Assembly (NCBI GenBank): GCA_020746875.1
Contig: JAGTJL010000001.1
Coordinates: 1,798,001 to 1,862,000, forward strand
Source: Rhexocercosporidium sp. MPI-PUGE-AT-0058
Lineage: Eukaryota; Ascomycota; Leotiomycetes; Helotiales
DNA length: 64,000 nt
Direction of reading: 5' to 3'
A program made the translations under genes and the position numbers. The notes beneath the pieces are model-generated. The model was not told where the DNA came from and made no database searches. It saw nothing but the letters and a program-made list of their open reading frames with translations. The first letter of the stretch is position 1; the number at the start of each line of letters is the position of its first letter. This document shows, one piece after another, positions 25,596 through 37,800 of this stretch.

Positions 25596-27164
25596 TTTGA
25601 GATTGTGAAAGGTGCTTTTGCCAAAATCTAAGGCAAAGACAAAATTATGAAGACTTAAATTTCCCAAGTCGCAAGATTTAAGGTGCCTTTTATGGAGTGA
25701 AAGAAATTGATCGAGGAAGAAGCTCTTCTTTGTAGATGTGGTTTGAAGGCGAAGGGCGCTTCCATCCTAAGTGAGCGCTAAGCAAGATTCACTTACATGT
25801 CATTATTTCAGACACCAACATAGATCAGCAGTCAGCAAACTCAAATACCGACATTCTTAGTACAGTGGCCTTGCAGGGAGTACAGAATTGGCTCAGAGGA
25901 GGTGTGGTTGCTTCCTGGACTGAATCTTCAGCGGTGCTTGAGCTCAAGGAGCGTCCGATCCCTGTCATGCGCGGGAGCTTCCTGGCGCTTTCCCCTATTC
26001 GGTTTGAAGGCCGGGCGCCTCTGACTTAGCCGAAGTTAATCACGCTGGGGGAAACATCGCGCCATTCCTTTGCATCACCGTGCACTGAACAGATCTGCAA
26101 TGCCCCTCAATGCTCCATTTCCCTAGGGAACAATACGTTCTGCGAAACGGTTAACTTGGACCTCATGAGTGGCAGTTCTGGTAGGCGGAGACGGGAACGA
26201 GCCGGACGGCCCCGAAGGCTTTCACACCCTTCACGAACCTGAAGAAATATGCCATGATTCGGGGTTGCATGGCCATGCCCCTGACATGCAGGTTCCTCGC
26301 AGCGGCAAGCCAAAGCCGCTGCAGGTAACAACCTGCAATGAAATCCTCCTTTCATCCCTGGCGCCAACTGCATGTCGGCTATTGTGCATTAGATCTACGG
26401 TAACACTTTCTGAAACGAGAACAATCGGCGCGTTAGGCTCAGTCGTTGGTTCGCTCAATAATATGCTTCCAGTGCTGATGATTCAGTTTCCCCAGCATTT
26501 CCTCAAGCCTGTCTTCTCCTACGCATTGCTTCTCATGCCTTGGAACCCGCGATCAGAGCTTAGCTGGCAATACTGGGGTAGCCACCAATGAAAGTTCAAA
26601 AAAATTGCTCTTTCAACTTTGGAAACGACGAACAGGCTTGCTCAACCCGATCTTGAAAAGAGTCTTTTGAGTTTGATTGAAGGCGGGTTCGAATACTGCC
26701 CTGCTTAATGTTACTATCAACTTAGGTAATGGATCGATACCCTCCAATGTTATAATTCCAAACAACATCCTCGTTGCTATTATTTCCAGAGGTTTATACT
26801 TATATCTATCCCAAGAAAACTCGTACTTGGAGAGAAAAATTTCAAATCCACGTGCCAGCATGCCACTAGGAAGTTGACATGGGGCTCAGGGTGTCGGAAA
26901 TATGGCTACTGTCAAGTGTCATGGCTCTGGGCGCCACATCGCTGTGCGACGTTTTCAGGAGACTGAATCGAAGCAGGAAAAAGAGGTCACAAGAAGGTAT
27001 GTTATCATCGAGGGCCTTGAACTTGATTGACTGCGAATGATGAGTCAGGGTTTGGCCTGCCACAGGGTACCTATATTTACAACGTTCTTGTTTTCTCGCA
27101 GAAACTGACAAAAAGACCAATGGTATCGTGCTAACCCCGCGTCCATGAACTCTCTCAACTTTGC
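25596..27164. other. Intergenic, nothing recognised
   Basis: About 1.6 kb. Several open frames of 60-140 codons overlap on both strands near 26107-26600, which is GC-richer than its surroundings, but none shows a domain or splice-consistent extension. Confidence 0.45.
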
Positions 27165-27963
27165 TCATCTACCGTATCTTTCACTTGACAGCTCCACAGC
27201 TTCGGGTACTCGCGGACCCTCTAGTTCTGCCTTGGGCTGGCTGGGCCGACCTGACGATATGTCTCTATTCTGTGGTGGGACGGCTCTACTTGCATCCTTT
27301 AATCGGCGATACCTCCGCACACCCCAAATAGCAGTACCAATGCCGATGAGGAAGAACAGTTCTAGACCGATGCTAAGACCAAGAATTATGGGAAGGCTGG
27401 TGTTTGAGGTATTCGTTCCCGGTGACGCCGAGCCTGCAGCGGAAGTGGGTGCAGAGGTCGAAGAGAATGAAGGCGAGGACGAGGACGAGCTTGTTATGGA
27501 CGGTGATGGTAATGATGATGATTGTGACGATCCAGAGCCCAAACGCTCAACAGTGAAGCCTCGCGAAAACCCCTTGAAGTTTGTGGTGAAGGGGCTCAGC
27601 TCTGGATTATCGTTGGTTTTCTCCCATGCCAACTGGTCGCTCCCAGCTTGTGGTACGTCGACGTTGACGTCGTCCAGTGTTGGCGTCCACAAAACGAAGT
27701 TGGCAAAGACACCTTGGTTATCTGATTGACATTAATGAGATCTCCATGAAGGAGGGAGAAAACTTTCGAGTAAGGAGCTGTGGGAGGTTATTGTTGATTA
27801 TTGCATTACTTGCAAAGTCCTGCCGCAGAAGCCATAGGTTCAGAGAAAAATTGCCTTGACTTCCCGCGCCGAATGTGCGTGGGTTCCATGTTATGTTGAC
27901 TGGAATGGCTGCTTTGACGGACTTTGATGGATTTTCAAAAATCAGCGATTGGGACATTCTCAC
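27165..27963 (-). CDS. Single-pass membrane protein with Ser-rich ectodomain (5' end unresolved)
   Basis: Two coding segments on the minus strand. The upstream one (27963 to about 27800) reads like the first strand of a small beta-sandwich: SQSLIFENPSKSVKAAIPVNITWNP, then GNFSLNLWLLRQDF. The downstream one (about 27713-27165) continues with NQGVFANFVLWTPTLDDV, a Ser/Thr-rich stalk, one transmembrane helix (LPIILGLSIGLELFFLIGIGTAIWG) followed by RRYRR, and a cytosolic tail of about 45 residues. This layout matches a widespread fungal family of plasma-membrane proteins with an ITW-type N-terminal domain, reminiscent of wall-stress sensors. A donor A|gtaatg and acceptor tcag before ATAACC would join the parts in frame. 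No convincing signal peptide exon was found upstream, so the N-terminus is incomplete. Confidence 0.62.
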
Positions 27964-28525
27964 TCCATGGGATGGTTAACTGGTAGGAAATCTCTTCGAT
28001 GAAAACATTGAAAATGCACCATGTGGATACCAACGGAGGTTCATCGCGAGGATTGCCAGTCGAGCACTAGCTGTTGGCAAAGCTGCCATGGATTTGAAGA
28101 TCGGTCCAGTCACAATCTGTCTCCAAATTGCGAACCTCTTAGATCATGCGATGTACAGGACTAGGCTTGTTGGTTTTCTCTTCTGGAAAAGCAGTGAAAC
28201 CTTATCACTGAGAATGGGCTTGGACAGGGGCATGCCTCGCTTAGCAACCAAACAACCACTCCCTCGGGTCCAACAGTAAGCTCTCATTGATCAAAAGGAA
28301 GGCTGGCACCCCGGAACTTCTCCCGCTGCACCTTGCGCTCCGAAATAGCACTGAGCTCCGTCAGCCACTCCTTGTTTTAGGCGCTGGCCTTTGGGTTTTT
28401 TTGTCTCTCCGTAGCGCCGTAGCACGGCTGCCGTATTTACTCCTCCCATCGCTCTCGTCTTGCGTGATCCCATCTTAACTGAAAAGCATGTGGCATGATA
28501 TTTTCAACTTTAGACAAATAACACC
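27964..28525. other. Intergenic, between divergent genes
   Basis: Short region between the minus-strand membrane protein and the plus-strand glycosyltransferase. It may contain a missed first exon of the former on the minus strand. Nothing else is supported. Confidence 0.4.
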
Positions 28526-29783
28526 ATGATCGGTCCCAGGACCTCTCCTTATTTATTCATTGCGTGTGCAGTGGCAACGATACTCCTCCTCGTTTCTCTG
28601 CGCAGACACGCAACGGCAGCCTCGCCGTCATCAAATTGGGCGCTTTCGAATCAACCAACTCGTACTAAGAACAATTTCAGATCCGCCACCGCAAACAAAA
28701 AGATAGACACCACGTCGGAAATTGGTCGTGCCAGCAATAAAACACTCGGGGTATGCGCCTTTCTCCTCTCTTTCCCGGGTATTGTCTAACATCTATCGAT
28801 CAGTTCCAGAAAATCTTCGTTCTAGGGCTGCCGGAGCGCTCAGATAAGAAGGATGCAATCGTCCTCTCGGCGTCATTGACGGGGTTTGAAGTTGAATTCT
28901 TCGATGCCGTGAGAGGCGACCAAGTGCTAGACAAGACTCGCCCACCGGTATGTATAGTATAGAAGACATTGTTGAACTCGTCTAACAATCGTCCACAGGG
29001 TCTAAATCTGAAGGATGGCGCACTCGGTACTTGGCGCAGTCATCTGAATGTTATTCGTAGGTTCGTTTGGACCATCCGGGAAGGATTCTTTTGTGAAACA
29101 TGCTGATATTCTATTCTTTTATTAGCATAATTGAGAACAATCTCGCAAGTGCTTTCATTATGGAGGATGATGCTGATTGGGACATACGCCTCCTATCGCA
29201 ACTCCCAGACTTCGCCAAAGGTATTCGCTACCTGTCTGGGATTTCTTCTTCTGAGGCTCAGCACTCTCCTTACGGCGACGACTGGGATATTCTCTGGCCT
29301 GGCCACTGTGGAGATGTTCCACCCAAAGACGACGATCGTCGATACACGATCGAAAACGACCAGACAGTTGCACCAAAAGCTCACCAACCCTGGCTGAAAG
29401 GCTTGAAAGACTTGCCGGAAAGCACTCGTATAGTTCACAAGGCCGGGGCGCCGATGTGTACATTTGGCTACGCGGTGTCTTACCGTGGTGCTCAGAAGAT
29501 CCTCATGGCATTGGCTATCAAAGCGGGCGAGAACCTCGCGATCGATAATGGCATGGCGTATCTCTGCCGAGATGGCTTTTTGGATATGAAGTGTTATTCG
29601 GTCGAGCCTCAGCTCTTTCAACATCATCGCCCTGCTGGTTTGGTCAGCAAGGATAGCGATATTAATATTGGAACTTCTGATGCGGTTCGCCAGAAGGGTG
29701 TCACAGATTTCATTGTTCTGAGTGCGAGATTGAACCTTGAGCAGATGATACTGGGATCGGAGAATTATGTCACGCAGTGGTGA
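28526..29783 (+). CDS. Family 25 glycosyltransferase (type II Golgi enzyme)
   Basis: Four exons, 28526-28750, 28804-28947, 28999-29060 and 29126-29783, close exactly into 362 residues. The N-terminus is a short cytosolic stretch followed by one hydrophobic helix (YLFIACAVATILLLVSL, residues about 9-25) and a Ser/Thr-rich stem, as in type II Golgi glycosyltransferases. The catalytic part begins KIFVLGLPERSDKKD, the usual start of GT25 domains. FEVEFFDAVRGD follows, then GALGTWRSHLNVIR, and the acidic motif FIMEDDADWD that binds the metal-nucleotide sugar. GAPMCTFGYAVSYRGAQKIL and later IDNGMAYLCRDG fit the family's second half. The donor sugar is probably a UDP-hexose, and the acceptor in fungi is unknown. 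Confidence 0.88.
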
Positions 29784-30673
29784 GCGAGGCCTGCTGATGG
29801 CTGTATTTTTCAAGTCTTGATCTTGAGCATGGCGTTGGTGGGATATGGATTGGATAGAAAGAAGTACTCAAAATGCATGAGCGAATTGCTTAGACAGTGG
29901 CTTTGGAACCTATGGAATACTTGAGAGGTAGAAAGGAAGCATTTGTTTGGTCCTGAAAAGTACGTCAGCTTCTTCTGTTTAGAGCCTTGGTACGAGAGTC
30001 TGGTTTCCTTGCTTCTATGACATACGGACTTATTCTGACTGCCATGCATATATCCTGAGCTGGAGCTTGAAGTGGAGCACAAGCACATTTTACCACCACC
30101 TGCAGCTTTTTCACCAAGCTGGAAGTGCTCTGCATGCAGATTACAAGACATCACCATCCCACCTCAAACCTCCATCATATTCAGAGGGGTAAGCGAATCG
30201 GATTTCAAGCACAAAGATAAGGCTGTCATGGACATCTCTCAAAGCTAGTTGAACCACAAAGACGATGGCCGACATTTCTTGGAGTCTTGGCCAGGAAAGG
30301 GCCGAATCCAAGGGCTTGGTGTGTTCAACCACCAATACAAAGCCCCCGGATGCTTGCACCCGCTGGACTACGCCAGAACGTGGAGTTAGCGCACCACACC
30401 TTCCCCGGACCCCTCACATCTCAAGTCGTCCCTAGAGATTGTCCACGTTAAAAGCATCCTTTCCCACTTCTCCACAAAGCTTGATTGTTGACTTGACTTA
30501 TTATTCGGTCCTTCATTTCGTAAGCAGTCTCAATATCTTACCGTGCCCCGCACCAAGTCCACCAACCCTCCTTTACTTAAAGGTATATTGTGTAGTTTTG
30601 TAGTTGAAACTACAAGCAAAGTACAAAATTTCAGAATTTTCTTTATCATCAATAAAATCCCCATCTAATCACG
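29784..30673. other. Intergenic, nothing recognised
   Basis: Mixed sequence with short minus-strand frames only. The last 150 bp before 30674 is AT-rich and probably carries the promoter and 5' leader of the small membrane protein gene. Confidence 0.45.
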
Positions 30674-31066
30674 ATGGTGAACAATACGGTACGTGTGTCC
30701 ACGTCCATTCTGCCCCGTGCTAGTCCTAGAAATCCTTGAGTCTCGCTTTTTATAGCTATCCCTCGACTATTGACTCCAAACATTTACTGATACCACAAAA
30801 AGGTCGTCATACCAGTCGCAGTCCTAGCTTCAATATGTGTATGCATGTTCGTATTCATGTGGTGGTGGTTCCCCCGCGCATGGGCAAGAGGGGACGCTTC
30901 GGACAGAGCAGAATACGACGAGCGGAAGCGACAACGAGAACTCGCAGAGGAGACAGCAGTTGGGAGTGGCGATGATACGGGCATTGAGCTTGGTGAGAGG
31001 ACGCCTCGGAATACAGGCGTCCGCGTCGCGCCGGTTGGCTACGTGCCGCCTGTCACGCCGTATTAG
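30674..31066 (+). CDS. Small single-pass membrane protein (92 residues)
   Basis: Two exons: a 15-nt first exon at 30674-30688 coding MVNNT, and 30803-31066. The 114-bp intron begins gtacgt and ends aaaaag, and the frame is preserved. Residues 6-24 form one hydrophobic helix (VVIPVAVLASICVCMFVFMWWWF) directly followed by a positively charged, highly polar segment (DERKRQRELAEETA), then a short tail ending VGYVPPVTPY. The NT at residues 4-5 and the absent signal peptide suggest a tiny outside portion and a cytosolic tail, but topology is inference. No family was recognised. Such short genes are easily missed because the ATG exon is separate; the second exon alone lacks an upstream start. Confidence 0.66.
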
Positions 31067-32897
31067 ATGGACTTGATTGGGGATGTATTTGGTATGTTGA
31101 AACTTTCGTGTTTGACTGATCCATGTTAATTATCGTAGCTGGGTTTGATATAATGTTGCGACGAAGAGGATGGATTAGAAGAAACGAATAGCGAACGAAT
31201 ATGTGCTATGCATGAGGAGCAGAGTGTGGGCTTGGTGATGGGAAGTCAAGCAGACTGATGAATGATTCCAAACCCTCGAAAATATACCCGGTCGAGGCTA
31301 CATGAGATTTATATTAGATCTGAGCTCAGTAGCCCTCCTCTCATTCAATAATCCTTCACCGTGAGTAAGTGAACGTTCGTGGCCACTCCAAATGTAATCT
31401 TACTTGCAAAATCCTGGGGAGATTCGTCAAAATGCCGCCTGGCTGCTAGCCCGCGTCCCTACTCAGAGCTCCCTAGTTCTCGATGGTCTGATCGACATAC
31501 TTTACGGAATATACAAATATCGCGATGACGGCGAAATAGCTGCACAGAGTCTGCATGACTGGGTCGTCGGGTGAAGCGAGAAAGCTGAGATACTGCGTAG
31601 GCCACAGAAGACAGCAACGAACATCTGTTTGCGCCATTGGGTTAGCTTGATGTCCTGGTTTCTAAATGTGCGTTGAAGGGTCATATGGAATGGCTGGGTT
31701 CGGAAGCCAACCATTTCATGAGGACTGAGCGAGCGAGAATATTATATTCAGAAAATGTTGGAGATATTTCCCCTCAAGTAGCTGTTGCTACCACAACGAG
31801 CCTATATTTGAAGTAAATAGCTTCTGATATAGGTCAGCAATTACTCGGCCAATTAAAGACACGACAGAAGTTACAATGTACAGCTACGATACCTAGTCTT
31901 AAAGAATTTCCCCAGTTGGCTCCCAACTAATTCTGATAGCCGCGAATCATCGAAAGACATGCTTCAATACTTTCCTAAACGGAATGCTTACATTGCAAAG
32001 ATATATTGCAATTATAGAACCTGCATCTGTCTTGATTTTAGGACGCAAGGGATAATGCTTCGTTGCACCAAGGAAATCTATTAGTGTTAGCGTCTTGTCC
32101 ACATGACCCACTTTCAACTACAAAGCATCATCCTAAAGAAGCAGAGTAATATTTCTCCAATCATCATCCGCACTCACTTGAAGCAACACTTCAATTCACG
32201 ATTCTTGTCAGACCTGGAAATGTTGGAACCGGAATAGTCAAACAATCAGCCAGCAAAAAGAAAGCTAAAACATATAATATTAGGTATTCGCTGGTAATCA
32301 CCTACCTAACTATTGATCTGCTAATTTGAGGTTTGTCTATGGTAAAGCGGATGGATGCCCAGTTTCCCCCAGTTTATGGTCATGTGTAGCACAACATATT
32401 CTGTCTACAAATATACAGCAAATAAAGAAAATTCCTTTTAACCTTTTACCTTGCCGCTAGATATACCTACAGTTGCTACAGTTTTTTGTATGGAATCTGA
32501 CGCAGGAGGCGAAAGAGAGAAGGCAGAGCACTAACACGATGATGCGGCGGCAAGAATATTTCTACGCCCTATTACCACTCGATTATTTTACTAGCTTCTC
32601 CCTCTCAAACATAAGAAAATTTGATATAAGTATTATAGCAAACACTTCCAAGTGGGCATATGGACGCAAGTAACCTTTGTCTACTGGTGCCGATTGTTTC
32701 TCATTTGACCTAGGTTCCACCAGCAGCTCATATGCTGAACGATTGAAGATAGGGCATGGCATGCCTATTGTCCCTCCATTTCGCCCTTGTCGACCCCAGC
32801 AAGTTCAATCCTCGCCATAACCAATGTTGGATCAATTCATCTCGAGAGAGGGGATGGATCATTATCATACATCTGCTGTATTATTGCTAATGGCTAC
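31067..32897. other. AT-rich intergenic region
   Basis: About 1.8 kb with frequent stops in all frames, especially 31740-32470. No repeat family or coding exon is recognisable. Confidence 0.5.
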
Positions 32898-34033
32898 CTA
32901 CACTGAAGGATTACCTAGTCTGCTCTTGACCCCGGCATCTTCCCTGACACTCTTGGGGTTGCTCCATGACCTGCCCAGAACCATTAAGCGTTCTCTTTGA
33001 GTCCTCTGAGCCCACCTCCAGTTGAGTGCAAATGCAGCACAAAAAATAAATACAATAAGCACCACAGCAATCGCTGGACCCAGGAGAGAGAAGACCGTAA
33101 GACCGTATGAAATCTTCTGGAAGGCGACGTTTTCGTATAGGCGCGTCGTCGCTAAACCAACCTGCAAAGCTGACAGCACAACGACTATATATACTGTGGC
33201 AGCGACGACTAATTGCATGTTTTCCCTGAAGAAACTAGCATAAGAGTTCCATCGTGGAAGGTAAATTGTCGAGCATGATCCGAGGAAGAAGTAGATAAGA
33301 TTTAGCCGGTTGAGTCGTAGCTCTCCATAGATGAAGCGGTCTGCTACTTCGCATTGAATGTTCTCCGAGTCTCTCAAGATCTGACGTATGAACAACCTCC
33401 AGTTCTGCCAAGTCACTTCCGCCGGTATGAGATGCTTGTCCTGCGCAATGTGGAAGTCGCTCTCGTGAGCAATAAGCGCCGTATACGAAACAAGAAAACC
33501 TAGAGCGCATTCTCGAACGCTGCGATGCCTGCCAGAGTTGCGGTCGTCACGATCACCTGCACCGGTGGGATCGCTCAGGACACTCGTTTTCCAGAATTCT
33601 GGGATCAGAAGGAACCGAGGGATAGGCTTCAGGAACAAGCAACCTCTACCCCACACAAGGTGCATATCCATACGCTCGCTGATGACTATTTCGCGGCGCA
33701 ACAGTACCTGGTGGTGGAGCGGACGAGGAGGTACAGGTCTTCCTGCCATCCAGAGATAGTGCATTATGTTGTGAAGTCGACTCAGCTCGAGCTCTTGACG
33801 GACGAAGCGGGCTTCTACGCAAGTGGGTGCAACCAAAACATCCTTGAACCGATAGGACGCTGCGAATGCATCTTCGATCCTTTCCTGGACATGTTTAACA
33901 TCCTTGATCAAGATATTGCACGTGAACGGAGCAGGCTGAAAAACGTCAGCGCGGCTCTTCCGACTACTGTTCAAAGAAATGGGGAATGGGATCGCACCTG
34001 AATGCGGATATGGCCTGTCGATTCGTTAGCCAT
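32898..34033 (-). CDS. DUF6601-family membrane protein
   Basis: Two exons, 34033-33998 and 33935-32898, separated by a 62-bp intron (gtgcga ... ttttcag), give 357 residues. The short first exon codes MANESTGHIRIQ. The long open frame reads through the intron from a TTG, so the ATG-bearing exon is the better model. The pattern is that of the fungal DUF6601 family: LSRLHNIMHYLWMAGRPVPPRPLHHQ, REIVISERMDMHLVW, FLKPIPRFLL, then CALGFLVSYTALIAHESDF, VTWQNWRLF, and YGELRLNRLNLIYF. The second half has two membrane segments (ENMQLVVAATVYIVVVLSALQVGLA and YGLTVFSLLGPAIAVVLIVFIF). Function is unknown in the family. It lies about 850 bp from, and divergent to, the NLR-type gene. Confidence 0.88.
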
Positions 34034-34878
34034 GCTGGTGCACTGTGCAGCAGTACACTAGATTTCATGAAGCGCAATGTATTGGATCTGAAATACTGAA
34101 GGAAGAAGAGGCCTGCATCTACAGAATGGAATGTGATGTACTGGAAACGGGCGCTTTGAACGTAAGCAGTAGTTTACGATTCATTTGCTGGCATGAGCTA
34201 GAGAACTCTCTTTCACGGGGCAGACGGGGGTCCTGCGGTACAGCGGCTGCCTTCTAGTCCCTGCTTTTCTTGGCACTGTTTTCCCCCTTCGTGAGCATAA
34301 CCACAACAACTACGAAAATCTCCAAAAGTAGTACTGTTGTATTCCCCTAAGGCAAGAGATTACAGCAGTGGTATTCGTATTCGATTCGACATCTGTTGAA
34401 GAAGTTATGTTATTTTGAAGTTCAGGACCCCCTGTCGATGGATAGGGGGTAAAAGATGACCGCTGCTGAGCTCCGTACAGCTCTCTTTCTCCGGCATCTT
34501 CTCCAAGCAAACGAGCTTTTCAACACGACACGTTTTTAGGGCAATCCTGTGACACCAATAAATCCGGTTCAAGCAGCCACAATCACACCTCTAATCACGG
34601 CTAATTCATTCGTGACAGGCCGGGAGCCATTTCATGCCCTAGTCTTCGGATAACCAACCTCAATCAGGCGTCCAGAAGTAAGCCGCCCCCAAATGTCTCA
34701 AACAGGCATTACTGCTCTCCATCCTTACTTCTATATGCTTTTCTCCATATCCTTTCCTCAAATTTTCTTAGAACTAAATATTTTCTTCACTCTACCTGCG
34801 TATTCATTCTCAAATGCGCCGGTAGAAACCTACCACATCTCCATCAAAACTACAGGAAATCGGGAAGAATAACCGAAT
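34034..34878. other. Intergenic, divergent promoter region
   Basis: Region between the DUF6601 gene and the NLR-type gene. No exon is supported; it should contain both promoters. Confidence 0.5.
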
Positions 34879-37800
34879 ATGTCATCATCAGGGACCTTGG
34901 ACCGTATTGCTCCCAAGACAGAGCTTAATGATTACTCCGTTGAGTGAGTGCTGACCTTGGGGAGCAACATTTGCGATACTAATTCTCGGTTAGTATTGTT
35001 GCCGTTCCAGGCTTGGGGGCCGACCCAACAGGCAGCTTCATATCCGAAGAGGGTAGTAGGTTCGATTGGTTGACAGACGAGAAAGATGGCATACTATCCG
35101 AGATCACGACCGCACGGGTGCTGAAGTACGGATATGATTCTCGCTGGCTGGGCGACAATGCTTTGAGGCAGACTCTGGGCAATGTGGCCGAGCAACTCTT
35201 GGTAAGCCTGGTGGCTGCGAGAAAGGACCATGAAGACAGGCCCATCATCTTTGTTGCACACAGCCTGGGTGGCTTGGTGGTCGCGAAAGCGCTCATCATA
35301 GCTACTTCTCACCCTGAGAAGATAGGCCGAATGCGAATCTACGAATGCTTCGCTGGTGCAATATTCTTTGGCACCCCATTTGGCGGATCGGAGGAGGCGG
35401 CTAGGGCCGTCATGCTAGCATCTTTTCTCGAGCCTATGAAGAAAGGAATTCCCAGCCAGATGATACAAATGCTCGACCCGCAACGAGATTCACTTATGGA
35501 GCTAAGGAGTGATTTTGCTCAGTTGGTGCAGAAAGAGCCCAAGGCGGGTATAGCATGTATCAGTGAGCAGAAGCCAACGAATTATGCCAAAGCTCTTGGT
35601 CACTTTTTGCCTAAATTTATGGTATGTCAACAGAAATAATGGACACCGCGAGGAACTAATAATCTCTTTAGCACCTCACGGGCCTTGTCGTCACGAAGCA
35701 TTCGGCGACTCTAGACGGTGCCCAATCTGCGGCAATGGCTTGTGATCATCGGCAGCTCAATCGATTCGCCAGTGGGAAGGATCCTCGTTTCAATATCGTC
35801 AAGGAATATTTGGTAGAATTTGAGCGCGACGCTCGTCGGATCGTGGTCAAGAGGCTCAATGTCTCAAAGCGATCCCTTGTCAATGATGCAACATTCGCAA
35901 GCCTTTCTGATAACCTCAACATCGTCCAATTCCAACAAAAGCGGAGATCCCTTGAGATGGCGAGCGGCAATTCCGAATGGATTCTCAAGGAACCTGCTTT
36001 TCTTCAATGGCTACCCTGGAATCTCCAAGAAGACGGAAGCCAATTTCTCTGGATTTCCGGCTCTGAGGGATTAGGCAAGTCGAAAGCTGCTCTGGCAGCA
36101 GTTGAGGAGCTCGAAAAAATGGAAACGTTAGAACGGAGGGATGAGAGCCAAGTCATAGTGGCATATTTCTTCTGCGAACCGACCACGGACTCTCAAACCG
36201 CCGAGAACTTGCTGAAATCTCTCATCTGGCAAATGATCCTCAAAAGGAGATCTCTCGCTCAATACGTTCGAGGGTTTGCTGCCCCCAAAAGTGCGAAGTC
36301 CGCGAGCACGCGAAATTCCATCAGCTTTTCCAAGCTCTGGAGTGGGCTGCAAGATATGCTGAGAGACGATTCTGCGCCAAGGGTGTACTTTGTAGTCAAC
36401 AACTTGCACTACCTAGCAGACAATGAAAGTACTGCTGAATTCTGGGACAAGATCAGGGATTTGGTGGAAGATTCAAATGGGGCCGAAGAACCTATCAAGA
36501 AGAATGTGAAGTGGATGTTCCTCAGTAGATTGAGAGAACAATACCGGAGTGTCTTCCTATCACAGAACGATGGCAAGGTTTTGTGGGTCAATTTGGAAGA
36601 TGGAACTAAAAATGATGAGCTGCGCCAAATGCTGAAGACATTTACCTATGACAGGGTGAAGACCCTGGCTTGTATTAAGGGATACAGCCTCGCTCTACAA
36701 TACTTCCTGACTAGTGTCCTGCTGAAGAAAGCCGAAAACAACAAGCTCTGGGTTGAGGTGGTATGTTGCTTATTGGAGGCGCTTCCTTCCAGTTATGTGG
36801 AAGTGCGAAAGACTCTAGAATCCCTTCCACAAGATGTTGTAGAGTTGATGAGCAGGGTATGGGAAAATGTAAGTTTCAATCGTCGTCGTTGCATGAGTTG
36901 GTTTCCACTAATACTTGGTAGTCCCTCAGCGAAAACGCGGAAGCTATTCATAGGACCAAGGAGATTTTGCGCACGTTGGCAATCGTTTTTGAGCACCCGA
37001 CACTTGATGAGCTGAAAGTACTAGCCGAGCTGGATGATGCAATTGATGCAACGCAAATCCTAGAGCAAGTTCGAGCTTGCGGCCCCTTGCTACGAGTTTA
37101 TGATGAAGATTCTACGGGAGGTGATCTCAGCGAGATCACCGGCTCCTTTAGAGTCACCTTCATCCACGATACAGCTAAAGAAGCTTTGCTAGGCAAGGGA
37201 ACCGCTAGAAAGCTGATTGGATTTTCAGACTTGTCGGATGGTAACGACCACACGGATATCAAATTGCAACACGGTATTTTGGCGTTGAGATGCTTTTCCC
37301 ATACAAACCATGAGACGGAACGAGATGGTGATTACATCAGCTTCTTTCAATCTCAGGCAAGCAACGACAAGAATGAAGGAAGTGCGCCAGAGTTGCAAGG
37401 TCTTTTCCCGGAAGCCAACAACGGCGACGACGGAGAGGATGACAACGACAGTATCTACGAGGAGGCATCTCTAGAATACCCAGTGAAGTATTGGCTTCGA
37501 CACGGCTACGAAGCCACGCCCGACTTTGTCGACACACTGGACCTCAAAAACTCATTTTGGGCATCGGAGTCATCCGCACGCCAACGATGGTGGAGTTCCT
37601 ACGCAAGAGGTGACAACGCAGTCACCGGGGACCTCAAAAACTTGACGGCGATGCACGTCGCTGCCTACTTTGGACTTACTCCACTCATTGACTCGCTGAT
37701 GCGCGAAGGTCACGAGAATGAGATCAGGATTCGGGACTCCTGGGACAACCAACCACTCCATTGGGCTGCCGCGCGAGGCCATGTTGAGGCCATGGAGAAA

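Noticed and set aside
26690..26705. GGTTCGAAT string like a tRNA T-arm
   Set aside because: The stem does not pair after the first bases, and no other tRNA arm can be drawn.
27145..27729. Plus-strand frame of 194 codons
   Set aside because: It is antisense to the minus-strand membrane protein, whose Ser-rich stalk and transmembrane helix make better sense.
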